A program made the translations under genes and the position numbers. A stretch of 64,000 nt of DNA from Streptomyces sp. RPT161 (GTDB lineage: Bacteria > Actinomycetota > Actinomycetes > Streptomycetales > Streptomycetaceae): contig NZ_JAPZVN010000020.1 of the NCBI RefSeq assembly GCF_027533845.1, forward strand, positions 1 to 64,000, written 5' to 3'. The notes below the pieces were generated by a model. The model was not told where the DNA came from. It searched no databases and saw only the letters and a program-made list of their open reading frames with translations. Shown here one piece after another: positions 53,787 to 64,000 of the stretch; position 1 is the first letter of the stretch, and each line of letters opens with the position of its first letter.

Positions 53787-54140
53787 GGCCCCATTGTGGC
53801 GCGTCGGGCGCAGTGCCACTCTCAGGGGTGAATTCGTCATCTCAACGCCCCGGGGCGTACGCCTGCCAGTAGGCGCGTCTGCCAAGGGCGCCGGGGCCGT
53901 TCGGGTGCACAGGCGCTGCGAGTTGTCGGTGCGCGGTGGCACGATCTGATCCGAGGCGATGCCGGTGCGCACCGCCCAATGGAGGGACGTACCCGATGAA
54001 GGGGGCATATGCGCATATCCATCACCAATACCGGACAGACTTCCGACGTCGCACTCACAGCAGTCACGCACGACACCGATCGCCACACCCACACCAGTCC
54101 TGCCCGTACCGCCGGTACCACCCGTAACGAGGAAGCCCGC
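53787..54140. other. Intergenic region between dtd and rsiG
   Basis: About 350 bases between divergent genes. An open frame from ATG 54009 would add 44 residues (His/Thr-rich, low complexity) to RsiG. I regard this as probably upstream control sequence. The part near 54010-54060 is noticeably less GC-rich. No clear promoter hexamers or repeats. Confidence 0.35.
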
Positions 54141-54758
54141 ATGTTGCAGGCCGACGCCGTCAATTCCCGCACTCCGCGGCCGGACACACCCCGCTCGCGG
54201 GAGGCTGCCGAGAACACCTCGGAGGCCGCCATGCCCCCCCTGGCCACCTACCGCCTCCCCGAACTACGGACGCTGCGCCGAGACGCCCAGCAGGAGGAGG
54301 CCGACCTGTCGTACCTGCGGCGGCTGCTCCAGGGCAGGATCGACATCCTGCGGGCCGAACTGGGGCGGCGCACGGCGCCGGGGGAGGCCAGGGACCCGAA
54401 GGACCCCAAGCCGGGCCGCACGCTCCTGGTGCGGCCGCTGCTGGACCGGCTGCCGGAGATCCTCGCCGACGGCCCGTCGCGGGGGCGCTCCGCCCGGCAC
54501 GTGACGCTGGGCACCCCGCACAGCGAGGAGTACCGGCGGCTGGCCGAGGAGATGCTCGCCGACGTCGAGCTGTCCGACCTCGCCGCCCGCACGGACCAGG
54601 AGCTGGACGCCGCGATGGCCAAGCTCGTCGGGCGGGAGCAGCAGGTGTCCCGCCGCCGCCGACAGCTCCAGGTGACGGTGGACGGTTGCAGCGCCGAGAT
54701 CGCCCGCAGGTACCGTGAGGGCGAAGCACGAGTAGACGACCTGCTCTCCGACGGCTAG
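54141..54758 (+). CDS. rsiG: c-di-GMP-binding anti-sigma factor RsiG
   Basis: About 205 residues, mostly a helical hairpin. It contains two copies of the E(x3)S(x2)R(x3)Q(x3)D c-di-GMP signature: [16 protein letters not shown] in the first helix and [16 protein letters not shown] in the second. In Streptomyces, RsiG with c-di-GMP sequesters the sporulation sigma factor WhiG. The conserved [14 protein letters not shown] leads into the first copy. Start is taken at ATG 54141 (AGGAA upstream). ATG 54009 would give a longer disordered N-terminus. It sits between dtd and asparaginase; whiG itself is not in the window. Confidence 0.93.
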   Translation: MLQADAVNSRTPRPDTPRSREAAENTSEAAMPPLATYRLPELRTLRRDAQQEEADLSYLRRLLQGRIDILRAELGRRTAPGEARDPKDPKPGRTLLVRPLLDRLPEILADGPSRGRSARHVTLGTPHSEEYRRLAEEMLADVELSDLAARTDQELDAAMAKLVGREQQVSRRRRQLQVTVDGCSAEIARRYREGEARVDDLLSDG

Positions 54759-54828
54759 ACCGCGTTCGGGAGAACTCGCCACCGGCCCGCTGGCGGGAGC
54801 GGGCCGTCCCACCCCCGGAAGGCCGACG

Positions 54829-55788
54829 ATGACGTCCCGTAACACCACTGAGCTGCCCGTTCTCGCCGAGGTCATACGCTCCGGCTTCGTCGAGGGGCAT
54901 CATCGGGGCTCACTGGTGCTGCTGGACGCCGACGGTGCGGTGGACGTCGCGCTGGGTGAGGTGGCCGCGCCGGTCTTCCCTCGATCGGCGAACAAGCCGA
55001 TGCAGGCGGAGGCGCTGCTGCGGGCCGGGCTGGACCTGGACGGGGAACTGCTGGCGCTGGCCGCTGCCAGCCACTCCGGAGAAACGTTCCACCTCGATGG
55101 CGTACGGAAGATCCTGGCCAGCGCCAACCTGGACGAGGGCGCCCTGCAGACCCCGCCCGACCTGCCGCTCGACCCGACCGAGGCGGAGCACTGGCTGCGC
55201 GGCGGCGGCACCCGGGACCCGCTGCTGATGAACTGCTCCGGCAAGCACGCCGCGATGCTCGCCGTCTGTGTGCGCAACGGCTGGCCGCTGGAGAGCTACC
55301 TCGACCTCTCCCACCCGCTGCAGCAGCTCGTCCTGGAGGTGGTCCGGGACGCGAGCGGCGAGGGCGTCGACCACATCGGTATCGACGGCTGCGGTGCGCC
55401 GCTGATGGCGCTGAGCCTGACCGGCCTGGCCCGCGCCTTCCGCTCCTGTGTACTGGCCGAGCCGGGTACCGCCCGGCGCCAGGTCGCCGACGCGATGCGC
55501 GCCCACCCGCAGTACGTGGCGGGCACCCGGCGCCCCGACACCTGGCTGATGCGCGAGGTTCCGGGGACACTGTCCAAGATGGGCGCCGAGGCGGTGCAGG
55601 CCGTGGCGCTGGCGGACGGCCGGGCCCTCGCCTTCAAGATCGACGATGGCGCCGGGCGGGCCCTCGGACCGGTACTGGCCCGCGCCCTGCGGATGATGGG
55701 CGTGGACGCACCGGTGGTGGACCGCATCGGAGACGCTCCGCTGATGGGCGGCCCGGAGAAGGTCGGCGAGATCCGCGCGACCTTCTGA
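54829..55788 (+). CDS. L-asparaginase II-family amidohydrolase
   Basis: A 319-residue asparaginase of the type II thermolabile (REIIA-like, COG4448) family. Segments HSGETFHLDGVRKIL, LLMNCSGKHAAMLAVC and the nucleophile-bearing SANKPMQAEALL identify the family. It hydrolyses asparagine to aspartate and ammonia, in keeping with a catabolic role, and is unrelated to E. coli AnsA/AnsB. It is likely cytosolic. The ATG has GGAAGG upstream. It lies 70 bases after rsiG and upstream of the Eis-like gene. Confidence 0.9.
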   Translation: MTSRNTTELPVLAEVIRSGFVEGHHRGSLVLLDADGAVDVALGEVAAPVFPRSANKPMQAEALLRAGLDLDGELLALAAASHSGETFHLDGVRKILASANLDEGALQTPPDLPLDPTEAEHWLRGGGTRDPLLMNCSGKHAAMLAVCVRNGWPLESYLDLSHPLQQLVLEVVRDASGEGVDHIGIDGCGAPLMALSLTGLARAFRSCVLAEPGTARRQVADAMRAHPQYVAGTRRPDTWLMREVPGTLSKMGAEAVQAVALADGRALAFKIDDGAGRALGPVLARALRMMGVDAPVVDRIGDAPLMGGPEKVGEIRATF

Positions 55789-55870
55789 GGCGCGGGCACG
55801 GGGTCCTTTCGCGGGGCGGCCGGGGCCAAATCGGGTGCGCCCTGCCGCCGGGGCGGCTTAGCCTGCGGGA

Positions 55871-57118
55871 ATGAGCCGTGCGATCGAGGTCCGGTACATC
55901 GAGGAGTCCGACTACGCCGACTGGATGCTGGCGCTGCGCAAGGGCTTCATGCGCCCGCCGTTGTGCACGGAGCGGGACGCCACCGAGGCGCCGGCGATCC
56001 TGGAGATCGAACCGGCGCGCACCCAGGGCGCGTTCGACGACGGACGGTGCGTGGCGACCTTCCGTACGATGCCGCGCGAGCTGACCGTGCCCGGCGGCGG
56101 CACGGTACCGGCCGACGCGGTCACCAATGTCTCGGTGACCGCGACCCACCGGCGGCGCGGACTCCTCAGCGCGATGATGGCCAACGGCTTGGCGGCGGCG
56201 AAGGAGCGCGGTGACGCGGTCTCCATCCTGATCGCCGCCGAGTACCCGATATACGGCCGCTTCGGCTACGGCCCGGCCACCTGGGTCACCGACTGGACGG
56301 TGGAGATCCCCCGCGCCCGCCTCGGCCTCCCCCAACTGCCCGACGGCGCCCGCGTCGACCTGGTCGACGGCGCCGAGATCCGCAAGGTCGGTCCGGAACT
56401 CCACGAGCGGACGCGGCGGTTGACACCCGGCGCGATCAACCGCACCGACGGCTTCTGGAAGCAGTACACCGGGGAGGCGCTGCTGCCCTGGAACTCCTGG
56501 ACCGAGCCGTTCCACGCGGTGTACCGGAACGCCACCGGCCAGGTGGACGGACTGCTCACCTACTCCGTCGCCGATGTGTGGGATGCCAAGCTGCCGCAGT
56601 GCACCGTCACCGTGCGGAAGTTGATCGCGACCAGCCCGGAGGCGGAGGGCGCGCTGTGGCGGTACGCGATGTCCGTCGACTGGGTGGTCAGCCTCGACTC
56701 CGGCTCCCGTGCGCCCGACGACCTGCTGCCGCTGCTCCTGGGGGACCCGCGGGCCGCCAGGATCACCTCGCACGCGGACTTCATGTGGCTGCGGATGCTC
56801 GACGTGCCGGCAGCGCTGGAGGCACGTGGCTACGCGGGCACGGGCGAGTTGGTGCTGGAGGTCCGGGACGCGGACGGTTACGCAGACGGCCGCTGGCGGC
56901 TGACCGCCTCGCCCGAGGGCGCCCAGGTCCTCGCCACGACCGCCGAGCCCGATCTCACCTTGGACGTGGGGGAGTTGGGCGCCCTGTACCTGGGCGACGA
57001 GTCGGCGGTGCGGCTGGCCGCCCTCGGTCGTGTCGAGGAGCGCCGTCCGGGCGCCGCCGCCCGCGCGGACGCCCTGCTGCGCACCCCGCGCCGTCCGTGG
57101 TGCCCGGACATCTTCTGA
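55871..57118 (+). CDS. Eis-like GNAT acetyltransferase
   Basis: A 415-residue protein with the three-part Eis plan: an N-terminal GNAT domain ([22 protein letters not shown] acetyl-CoA loop), a central GNAT-like domain (ECFR-like) and a C-terminal sterol-carrier-like domain ending in RPWCPDIF. The C-terminal Phe carboxylate is the catalytic base in Eis of mycobacteria. Eis proteins acetylate several amines, including aminoglycosides at multiple sites; the natural substrate is unknown. The ATG has GGGAATG context only, but homologues start here. It is convergent with the GNAT at 57128. Confidence 0.9.
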   Translation: MSRAIEVRYIEESDYADWMLALRKGFMRPPLCTERDATEAPAILEIEPARTQGAFDDGRCVATFRTMPRELTVPGGGTVPADAVTNVSVTATHRRRGLLSAMMANGLAAAKERGDAVSILIAAEYPIYGRFGYGPATWVTDWTVEIPRARLGLPQLPDGARVDLVDGAEIRKVGPELHERTRRLTPGAINRTDGFWKQYTGEALLPWNSWTEPFHAVYRNATGQVDGLLTYSVADVWDAKLPQCTVTVRKLIATSPEAEGALWRYAMSVDWVVSLDSGSRAPDDLLPLLLGDPRAARITSHADFMWLRMLDVPAALEARGYAGTGELVLEVRDADGYADGRWRLTASPEGAQVLATTAEPDLTLDVGELGALYLGDESAVRLAALGRVEERRPGAAARADALLRTPRRPWCPDIF

Positions 57119-57127
57119 CCGCGGGAG

Positions 57128-57547
57128 TCAGCCCTTGGTGAGGACCATCCAGCGCCGCGGGTCGTCCAGTGGCCGGAATCCGGCCTTCTCGTAGACGCCA
57201 TGGGCGTCGTCGGTCGCCAGCATGATGCGGCGCAGTCCGTACGGCGCCAGATGGTCGCGCACCGCCTCCACCAGGGCGGTGCCCAGGCCGTGGCCGCGGG
57301 CCGGGCGGTCGACGTAGACATCGCAGAGCCAAGCGAAGGTGGCGTGGTCGGTGACCACCCGGGCGTACGCCACCTGGATTCCCGAATCCGCCCGGTACGC
57401 ACCGAAGTTGAGCGATCCGGCGATGGCCCGTTCCTGCGCCTCGCGACTGCGGCCTATCGCCCAGTACGCGTCGGTGCTCAGCCAGCGGTGCACCCGGCAG
57501 ATGTCCAGTCGAGCCGGATCGGTGGAGATGTCGTACACGGCTTCCAT
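57128..57547 (-). CDS. GNAT family N-acetyltransferase
   Basis: A 139-residue GNAT domain protein. The acetyl-CoA loop is CDVYVDRPARGHGLGTALVEAV (RGHGLG), followed by LATDDAHGVYEKAGFRPL. The opening YDISTDPARLDICRVHRWLST is typical of a conserved subfamily. The substrate is unknown. The ATG at 57547 lacks a good ribosome binding site, and an upstream frame reaches 57661 but looks non-coding. The 3' end is 10 bases from the convergent Eis-like gene. Confidence 0.85.
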   Translation of the reverse strand: MEAVYDISTDPARLDICRVHRWLSTDAYWAIGRSREAQERAIAGSLNFGAYRADSGIQVAYARVVTDHATFAWLCDVYVDRPARGHGLGTALVEAVRDHLAPYGLRRIMLATDDAHGVYEKAGFRPLDDPRRWMVLTKG

Positions 57548-57846
57548 GCTGGGGAGGCTGGCAGGCCAACTGGCCCCGCGTCGAGGGGATTTCGTAGTGG
57601 CCCCGCCACCAGCACCGCAGACACCCCGCCCACCAGCGGCTTCACAACCGGACCGGCCCATTCATGTCGCACCGGGATGAAAAGGACGCGTAAAGAGCTC
57701 ACGGAACGCGGTCGCTGCTGGTCGACGCCGGAGCGCGTGGCGTGCGGCCCGCAGACCCGTCCGAATCGATGGTTAAGTGTTGCTTCGTTGTTCTCTGTAG
57801 GGCAATTAACTAGACCTCAAGTGTCAGGGTGGGTCAGGCTCGCGGC

Positions 57847-59891
<2,045 letters not shown>

Positions 59892-59908
59892 CGGCACGGC
59901 TGGTTGGA

Positions 59909-59943
59909 CGGCCGACCGCTGGGCGTGGGTTCAGCGTCGGCCG
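59909..59943. terminator. Hairpin between convergent asd and hydrolase genes
   Basis: Arms CGGCCGA-C-CGCTG and CAGCG-TCGGCCG form a 12-bp stem with one bulged C and a 10-base loop. It reaches 13 bases into the end of the minus-strand hydrolase gene. Confidence 0.5.
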
Positions 59944-60620
59944 CCCGGCAGGAACCCGAGCACCGCCGCCGTGAAGTCCTCCGGGCGCTCGGCGTGCACC
60001 AGGTGCCCGCTCGGAATGGTCAGCAGCCTGCCGCCGGGGATCAGCCGGGCCATCTGGGCGAGCTGGTCCTGCGGTATGTGGCTGCGCGATCCGCCAGCGA
60101 TCACCAGCGTCGGCGCGGTGATCCCCGCGAGCCCGGTGCGCCACTGCTCCGGTGGCGCGGCGAGTTCCGCGTGCAGCGCGGCCACCACCTCCCAGTCGAA
60201 ATCCAGCTCCCCGTCCGGTCGTTCGGCTTCCTTGTGGTCCCGCGGGTACGGTGCCGGAACCTCCTCCAGCACCAGCCGCTCCACCCGTTCCGGGTGCGCC
60301 TGGGCGAACAGATGGGCCACGACCCCGCCCATCGAGTGCCCGAGCAGCGTCACCCGGTCCAGCCGGAGCGCGTTCAGCAGCGCCAACACGTCGTCGCGCA
60401 TCAGGTCGAACGAGTATCTGCCCGGCCAGTCGCTGCGTCCGTGTCCGCGCAGGTCCGGTACGTAGACCCGCCAGCGTGCCGCGAACTCCTCCGCGACCGC
60501 GTCCCAGTCCGTGCTGGTTTCGCCCAGTGCGTGCAGCAGCACCACGGGCGGCCCGTCGGGATCCCCCGACACCCGGCAGGCCAACCGGACGTCACCGGTG
60601 TCGATCAGCCGCAGCTCCAT
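59931..60620 (-). CDS. Alpha/beta-fold hydrolase
   Basis: A 229-residue cytosolic hydrolase: oxyanion strand PPVVLLHALGETSTDW, nucleophile elbow LLGHSMGGVVAHLF, and catalytic His in IPSGHLVHAERPEDF. The acid is probably the Asp in VPDLRGHGRSDWPGR or lies near ITAPTLVIAGGS. It is a compact member with a short lid. The substrate is unknown, and haloperoxidase- or esterase-like activity is possible. It is minus strand, convergent with asd, and 62 bases from the flavin monooxygenase gene upstream on the same strand, perhaps forming an operon with it. Confidence 0.88.
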   Translation of the reverse strand: MELRLIDTGDVRLACRVSGDPDGPPVVLLHALGETSTDWDAVAEEFAARWRVYVPDLRGHGRSDWPGRYSFDLMRDDVLALLNALRLDRVTLLGHSMGGVVAHLFAQAHPERVERLVLEEVPAPYPRDHKEAERPDGELDFDWEVVAALHAELAAPPEQWRTGLAGITAPTLVIAGGSRSHIPQDQLAQMARLIPGGRLLTIPSGHLVHAERPEDFTAAVLGFLPGGRR

Positions 60621-60682
60621 CCTGCGAAGCTACCGTGTGCGCGCCACGCCAGCCATACCGCACGACGGGCGATGACGGCCTG

Positions 60683-61897
60683 TCAGCCGTTGACGGAGAC
60701 GAGGCGCTGCCCCAACTCCCCTTCCTTCACGTACTCCTTGAGCGAGATCGCGTTGGCGGCCTTCGTGGTGAGCTTGTTGATGATCCCCTTCCACGGCAGA
60801 TAGGGCAGCGCCTTCCACATCAGGTTGCGCGTCCATATCTGGGACCGTGTTCCGGGCACCAGGAACCGGTCCATGCCTTCGGCCTGCTTCTGGCACACCG
60901 CGGCGTACGGGCGTATCTGCTCCTCGTACCGCGCGAAGGCGGTTCGATGGTCATCGGGCGCCGCCGCCAACTCGCCCGCCAGGACATACGCGCCGACCAC
61001 CGCGAGTCCGGTGCCCATGGCGCCCGGCCCACCGGCGTAGCCCGCGTCGCCGAGCAGCACCACGCGTCCGGTGGAGTACCGGTCGATGTGGATCTGGCTG
61101 GCGCGGTCGAAGTAGAAGTCCGGTGCATCCCGCATGGCCCGCAACAGCCACGGCACCTGCCAGCCCTCGTTCGCGAAGACGCCGGTGACGATGTCCTTGT
61201 GCTGCTCGGCGTCCCGGTGGTCGTACTCCAGCCGCCGTGACGCGAAGAAGAGAGCGGCGGTGGCCTCGGCGGTGTTCCGCTTGCTGTAGACGTAGGCGCC
61301 CTTGCCCGGGGTGCTGTACATCAGGGCGCGGTGGTCCAGTCCGAACTGGTTCGGCACGGTGAAGACCGCGGAGCACACGCCCAGGTCGCGACGGAAATCG
61401 GACTCCGGCCCGAAGGCCAGCCGACGCACGCCCGAGTGCGCGCCGTCCGCGCCGACGACCAGGTCGAAGGTGCGGGGTGCGGAGCGCTCGAAGGTGACGT
61501 CCACCCCGTCGGCGTGCTCGCTGAGCGAACTGATCGAGTCGCCGAAGACGTACTCGGTACGGTCCTTGGTGGCCTCGTAGAACACCCGGCTCAGATCGCC
61601 GCGGGCGATCTCCATGTCTCCGCTCATGATTTCCGACGGCAGGCTGGAGACCTGCTTGCCGTCCCCGTTGACGACGGCCACGGCGCCCATCTGCGTCTGC
61701 AACCGCCGGATCTCGTCCAGTATCCCCATGCGTTCCAGCACGGTCAGATGCGCGGTGCCGCGGAAGTCCACCGCCTGGCCGCCCTCGCGTAGCGCCGGTG
61801 CCTTTTCGACCAGCGTGGTGCGGAATCCGTACCGGCCCAGCTGATGGGCGAGCGCGGGTCCGGCGATGCTGCCGCCGGAGATCAGCACGGTCTTCAT
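60683..61897 (-). CDS. FAD-dependent aromatic monooxygenase (PHBH-like)
   Basis: A 404-residue group A flavoprotein monooxygenase. The N-terminal dinucleotide motif is VLISGGSIAGPALAHQLGRYG (GxSxAGPxxA variant), the DG motif is LVVGADGAHSGVRRLAFG, and the GD motif GRVVLLGDAGYAGGPGAMG. Such enzymes hydroxylate phenols, polyketides or tetracyclines using NAD(P)H and O2. It is divergent from a TetR regulator across a 210-base region with a palindrome, the usual layout for a self-protection or catabolic enzyme induced by its substrate. The ATG at 61897 follows GGGGG. Confidence 0.9.
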   Translation of the reverse strand: MKTVLISGGSIAGPALAHQLGRYGFRTTLVEKAPALREGGQAVDFRGTAHLTVLERMGILDEIRRLQTQMGAVAVVNGDGKQVSSLPSEIMSGDMEIARGDLSRVFYEATKDRTEYVFGDSISSLSEHADGVDVTFERSAPRTFDLVVGADGAHSGVRRLAFGPESDFRRDLGVCSAVFTVPNQFGLDHRALMYSTPGKGAYVYSKRNTAEATAALFFASRRLEYDHRDAEQHKDIVTGVFANEGWQVPWLLRAMRDAPDFYFDRASQIHIDRYSTGRVVLLGDAGYAGGPGAMGTGLAVVGAYVLAGELAAAPDDHRTAFARYEEQIRPYAAVCQKQAEGMDRFLVPGTRSQIWTRNLMWKALPYLPWKGIINKLTTKAANAISLKEYVKEGELGQRLVSVNG

Positions 61898-62049
61898 GGG
61901 AATCCCCCCAGGTCCACATGTCGTCGGTCGGCGGCCGCCGTTGACCGCCGTCGTTCCTCAGCCGTCGTTCCTCAGCCGCCGGTTGCCGGATCCTGCCGTC
62001 TGACGGGCTGTGGAACGACCATACGCCCGCGTTGGGCAAGCGTGCAAGA

Positions 62050-62064
62050 CGTTTGTATAAAACG
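62050..62064. promoter_or_regulatory. Candidate TetR operator
   Basis: CGTTT-GTATA-AAACG is a perfect 5-5-5 inverted repeat in the 210-base gap between the divergent monooxygenase and TetR genes, 44 bases before the TetR start. It also contains a TATAAA -10-like hexamer. Binding by the adjacent regulator is inferred from position. Confidence 0.5.
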
Positions 62065-62107
62065 ATCGTGTAGGGCACCTGTCCTACCCCTTCGATACGC
62101 TTCTGAC

Positions 62108-62734
62108 ATGGGAAACCGTGAAGATCTGCTCGCCGGGGCCAAGCGCTGCCTGTGGGAGAAGGGGTATGCGCGCACCACCGTCCGCGACATCACCGCCGCC
62201 GCCGGTGGCGTCAGCATGGCCGCCATCGGCTACCACTTCGGCTCCCGCGAAGCGCTGCTGAACGCGGCGCTGATCGAGGGGATGGACGAGTGGGGCGCCG
62301 AGGTCAGAGGAGCCCTGGCCGAATCCGTCGACCCCGCGGCCACTCCTGTGGAGCGCTACACGGCGACGTGGACCGCGATGGTCGACTCGCTCGCCGAGCG
62401 GCGCCAGTTGTGGCTCGCCAGCATCGAGGCGCTGCTACAGGCCGAGCACGCCCCAGAGGTGCGCGCCGGGCTGGCGCACGGTCAGCAGGAGGGCCGCCGT
62501 GGGATGGCGGCCTGGATAAGGGGAGTTGACGAGTCGGCGATCAACGAGACCGACGCGCGCACCCTGGGCTCGGTCCAGATGGCCCTGCTCTCCGGTGTCA
62601 TGATGCAGTGGCTCACCGATCCGGCGCACGCCCCGACCGGCCACGAAGTGGTCGCCGGTCTGAGGGAGTTGGCGGACAGGCTCGAATCGCAGCTGGGGCC
62701 CGAAGGGGGTGAGTGGCAGGCGCCGCCCGAGTGA
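62108..62734 (+). CDS. TetR/AcrR-family transcriptional regulator
   Basis: A 208-residue one-domain-plus-effector repressor. The N-terminal helix-turn-helix is CLWEKGYARTTVRDITAAAGG followed by SMAAIGYHFGSREALLNAAL. The helical C-terminal ligand domain has no recognised signature. It is divergent from the flavin monooxygenase, which it most likely controls by binding the intervening palindrome. The ATG 62108 is chosen by homology. The open frame upstream to 61844 would cover the operator and is unlikely to be translated. Confidence 0.9.
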   Translation: MGNREDLLAGAKRCLWEKGYARTTVRDITAAAGGVSMAAIGYHFGSREALLNAALIEGMDEWGAEVRGALAESVDPAATPVERYTATWTAMVDSLAERRQLWLASIEALLQAEHAPEVRAGLAHGQQEGRRGMAAWIRGVDESAINETDARTLGSVQMALLSGVMMQWLTDPAHAPTGHEVVAGLRELADRLESQLGPEGGEWQAPPE

Positions 62735-62783
62735 GACGGCCAGCCCGAGCGGCCAGTCTCCGCGCGCAGTAGGGTGCTCGGCC

Positions 62784-63446
62784 ATGACCGAGCCAGGCTT
62801 CCTGCGCGACACCCGCGCGTCCTACGACACCATGGCAGCCGGATACGCCGAGCGCTTCGGCGACGAACTGGCGGCCAAGCCGGTGGAGCGGGCGATGCTC
62901 GCCGGGTTCGCCGAACTCGTCCGGGTCGCCGATCTCGGACCGGTCGCCGACATCGGCTGCGGCACCGGCCGCGTGACGACCCATCTCAGCGGCCTGGGGG
63001 TGCCCGTCTTCGGCGTCGACCTGTCACCGGGGATGGTCGAGGTGGCCCGGCGGACACATCCCGACCTGCGGTTCGAGGTGGGATCGATGCTCGACCTGGA
63101 CCTGCCGGACGGCTCACTGGGCGGGCTCATGGCCTGGTACTCCATCATCCACATACCGGAGGAACGGCTGCCGGAGGTGTTCGCCGAGTTCCGACGGGTG
63201 CTGGCGCCGGGCGGTCACCTACTGCTCGCCTTCCAGGTGGGCGAGGAGCCGTTGCACCTGGCGGAAGCGTTCGGGAACGCCGTCTCGCTGGACTTCCACC
63301 GGCGCCAGCCGGACCACGTCGCCGAACTGCTGGGCCAGGCCGGGCTGACCCTGCGTGCCAGACTGCGGCGCGAGCGCGACGAGGAGGGCGAGTTCCCGGA
63401 ACGTACCCCGCAGGCCTTCGTGCTGGCCCGCAAGCCGGTGAAGTGA
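62784..63446 (+). CDS. Class I SAM-dependent methyltransferase
   Basis: A 220-residue methyltransferase (Methyltransf_11/25 type). Motif I is VADIGCGTGRVTTHL, the acidic end of strand 2 VFGVDLSPGMVEVA, motif II region MLDLDLPDGSLGGLMAWYS, and motif III LAPGGHLLLAFQVG. The acceptor is unknown, and no motif for protein or tRNA targets is visible. It follows the TetR gene by 49 bases on the same strand, but the two may be independently expressed. The ATG has AGGGTG upstream. Confidence 0.88.
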   Translation: MTEPGFLRDTRASYDTMAAGYAERFGDELAAKPVERAMLAGFAELVRVADLGPVADIGCGTGRVTTHLSGLGVPVFGVDLSPGMVEVARRTHPDLRFEVGSMLDLDLPDGSLGGLMAWYSIIHIPEERLPEVFAEFRRVLAPGGHLLLAFQVGEEPLHLAEAFGNAVSLDFHRRQPDHVAELLGQAGLTLRARLRRERDEEGEFPERTPQAFVLARKPVK

Positions 63447-63767
63447 GGGGTGGGGCTGTCGCTGTCGTTCGGCGCATAACGTCCAGCCGACAGGCTGGAC
63501 TTGGGGACAGATCATCTGGGCGCTGCCGTGACGAGGTGCGAGCACGCCAACGCCCGGGCGACGGACCCGGTTTGCCCCGGCCCCGTTGATCGTCGCGCAC
63601 TACGCTTGCCGCGAGCGCGTCATGGCCCGGCCACGAGGGAGAAATCAGGCGTGAGTTGGTTGGCGCTTCGCCGCTGACGGCCCGCCCCCGTGATGTCGCG
63701 CCGGGTTCTCGGCCCGTCGAAGAAGCTGGCAGCCCTGTCCCGCGGGGCGCCCGGACGAAGGAAGAAC
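63447..63767. other. Intergenic region with no recognised gene
   Basis: About 320 bases between the methyltransferase and the RraA-like gene. The open frames on either strand show no known protein and no good ribosome binding site. TTGATC around 63586 and CTACGCTTG around 63600 (TACGCT, a plausible -10) could belong to a promoter for the RraA-like gene, but the evidence is weak. Confidence 0.3.
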
Positions 63768-64000
63768 ATGAGTGACGTCACCGGATTCGACAACGTTCCC
63801 CCGACCACCCTTGCCGACATCCTGGGTCGCGAGCAGGTCATGGACTGCGGCATCCGCCCGCTGTGGCCCTCCCCGCGAGTCGCCGGTCCGGCGTTCACCG
63901 TGCGGTGCCCGCCCGGTGACAACCTCATGCTGCACGCGGCCGTTCACCGCGCACAGCCCGGCTCGGTGATCGTCGTCGAATCCGGCGACCTGGACTACGC
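63768..64000 (+). CDS. RraA-like / HMG aldolase-family protein, 5' part only
   Basis: The first 77 codons of a RraA-fold protein. The family opening is seen in TTLADILGREQVMDCGI, PRVAGPAFTVRCPPGDNLML and AQPGSVIVVESGDLDYA. Members include 4-hydroxy-4-methyl-2-oxoglutarate/oxaloacetate aldolases, RNase E regulators and dimethylmenaquinone methyltransferase-like proteins; for actinobacteria the aldolase-like group is more likely. The ATG follows GGAAGAAC. The remainder, including the metal-binding D-x20-R-D region, lies beyond the window, so the exact activity cannot be judged. Confidence 0.85.
   Translation, partial: MSDVTGFDNVPPTTLADILGREQVMDCGIRPLWPSPRVAGPAFTVRCPPGDNLMLHAAVHRAQPGSVIVVESGDLDY

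Noticed and set aside
63772..63969. 65-codon frame at the right end
   Set aside because: It is out of frame with the RraA-like gene starting at 63768, whose product has clear family segments.

Overview
The window is high-GC actinobacterial chromosome, almost certainly Streptomyces or a close relative in the Streptomycetaceae. The support is the frequent GTG/TTG starts, a mycothiol synthase gene, glnR, rsiG, a nickel-type Fur regulator, and a gene order (T4SS-like locus, csoR, pit, pstBACS, ppk, mshD, two-component system plus HtrA-like protease, glnR, moaD-like, cysA, nur) that matches from memory the SCO41xx core region of S. coelicolor. No rRNA, tRNA, CRISPR array, insertion sequence or integrase was seen.

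Layout. 0-0.5 kb: an acetyltransferase. 0.55-8.9 kb: a type IV secretion-like locus (VirD4-like, VirB4-like, SCO6880-like, TrbL/VirB6-like, VirB8-like and VirB2-like proteins on the minus strand, and a divergent lytic transglycosylase/NlpC wall hydrolase) with no relaxase. 9.1-11.4 kb: a PAP2 phosphatase-like protein and an exported flavin oxidase. 12-22.6 kb: csoR with its operator, then a phosphate block: pit with its DUF47 partner, pstSCAB behind a PHO box, a Nudix hydrolase, a CHAD protein and ppk. 22.9-23.8 kb: mshD.

23.8-39.4 kb is the most accessory part. It holds a partial type VII secretion (ESX) locus (EccC, a MinD-like ATPase, EccD, an unassigned companion protein and a small membrane protein; no EccB, EccE or MycP). 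Next come a WhiJ-type regulatory trio (XRE regulator, DUF397 protein, anti-sigma-like ATPase), an RDD membrane protein and a probable gene remnant. Last is a cargo operon: two ESAT-6-like proteins, a DUF6507-like protein, an 885-residue polymorphic toxin ending in a nuclease-like domain, and an Imm49 immunity protein. The simplest reading is a T7SS-delivered antibacterial nuclease with its immunity gene beside part of the secretion machine.

39.5-54.8 kb returns to core genes: a sensor kinase/response regulator pair with an HtrA-like protease, a LacI regulator, glnR, a hydrolase, a MoaD-like sulfur carrier, an LmeA-like protein, a 26-residue cysteine-containing leader peptide ahead of the cysA sulfurtransferase, DUF1416, DUF3099, DsrE, nitrobindin-like, nur, ygfZ, dtd and rsiG (with both c-di-GMP-binding motif copies). 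54.8-64 kb is metabolic: asparaginase, Eis-like and GNAT acetyltransferases, a dapA-like/asd pair, an alpha/beta hydrolase, a divergent flavin monooxygenase/TetR pair around a palindrome, a methyltransferase, and the start of an RraA-like gene cut by the window edge.
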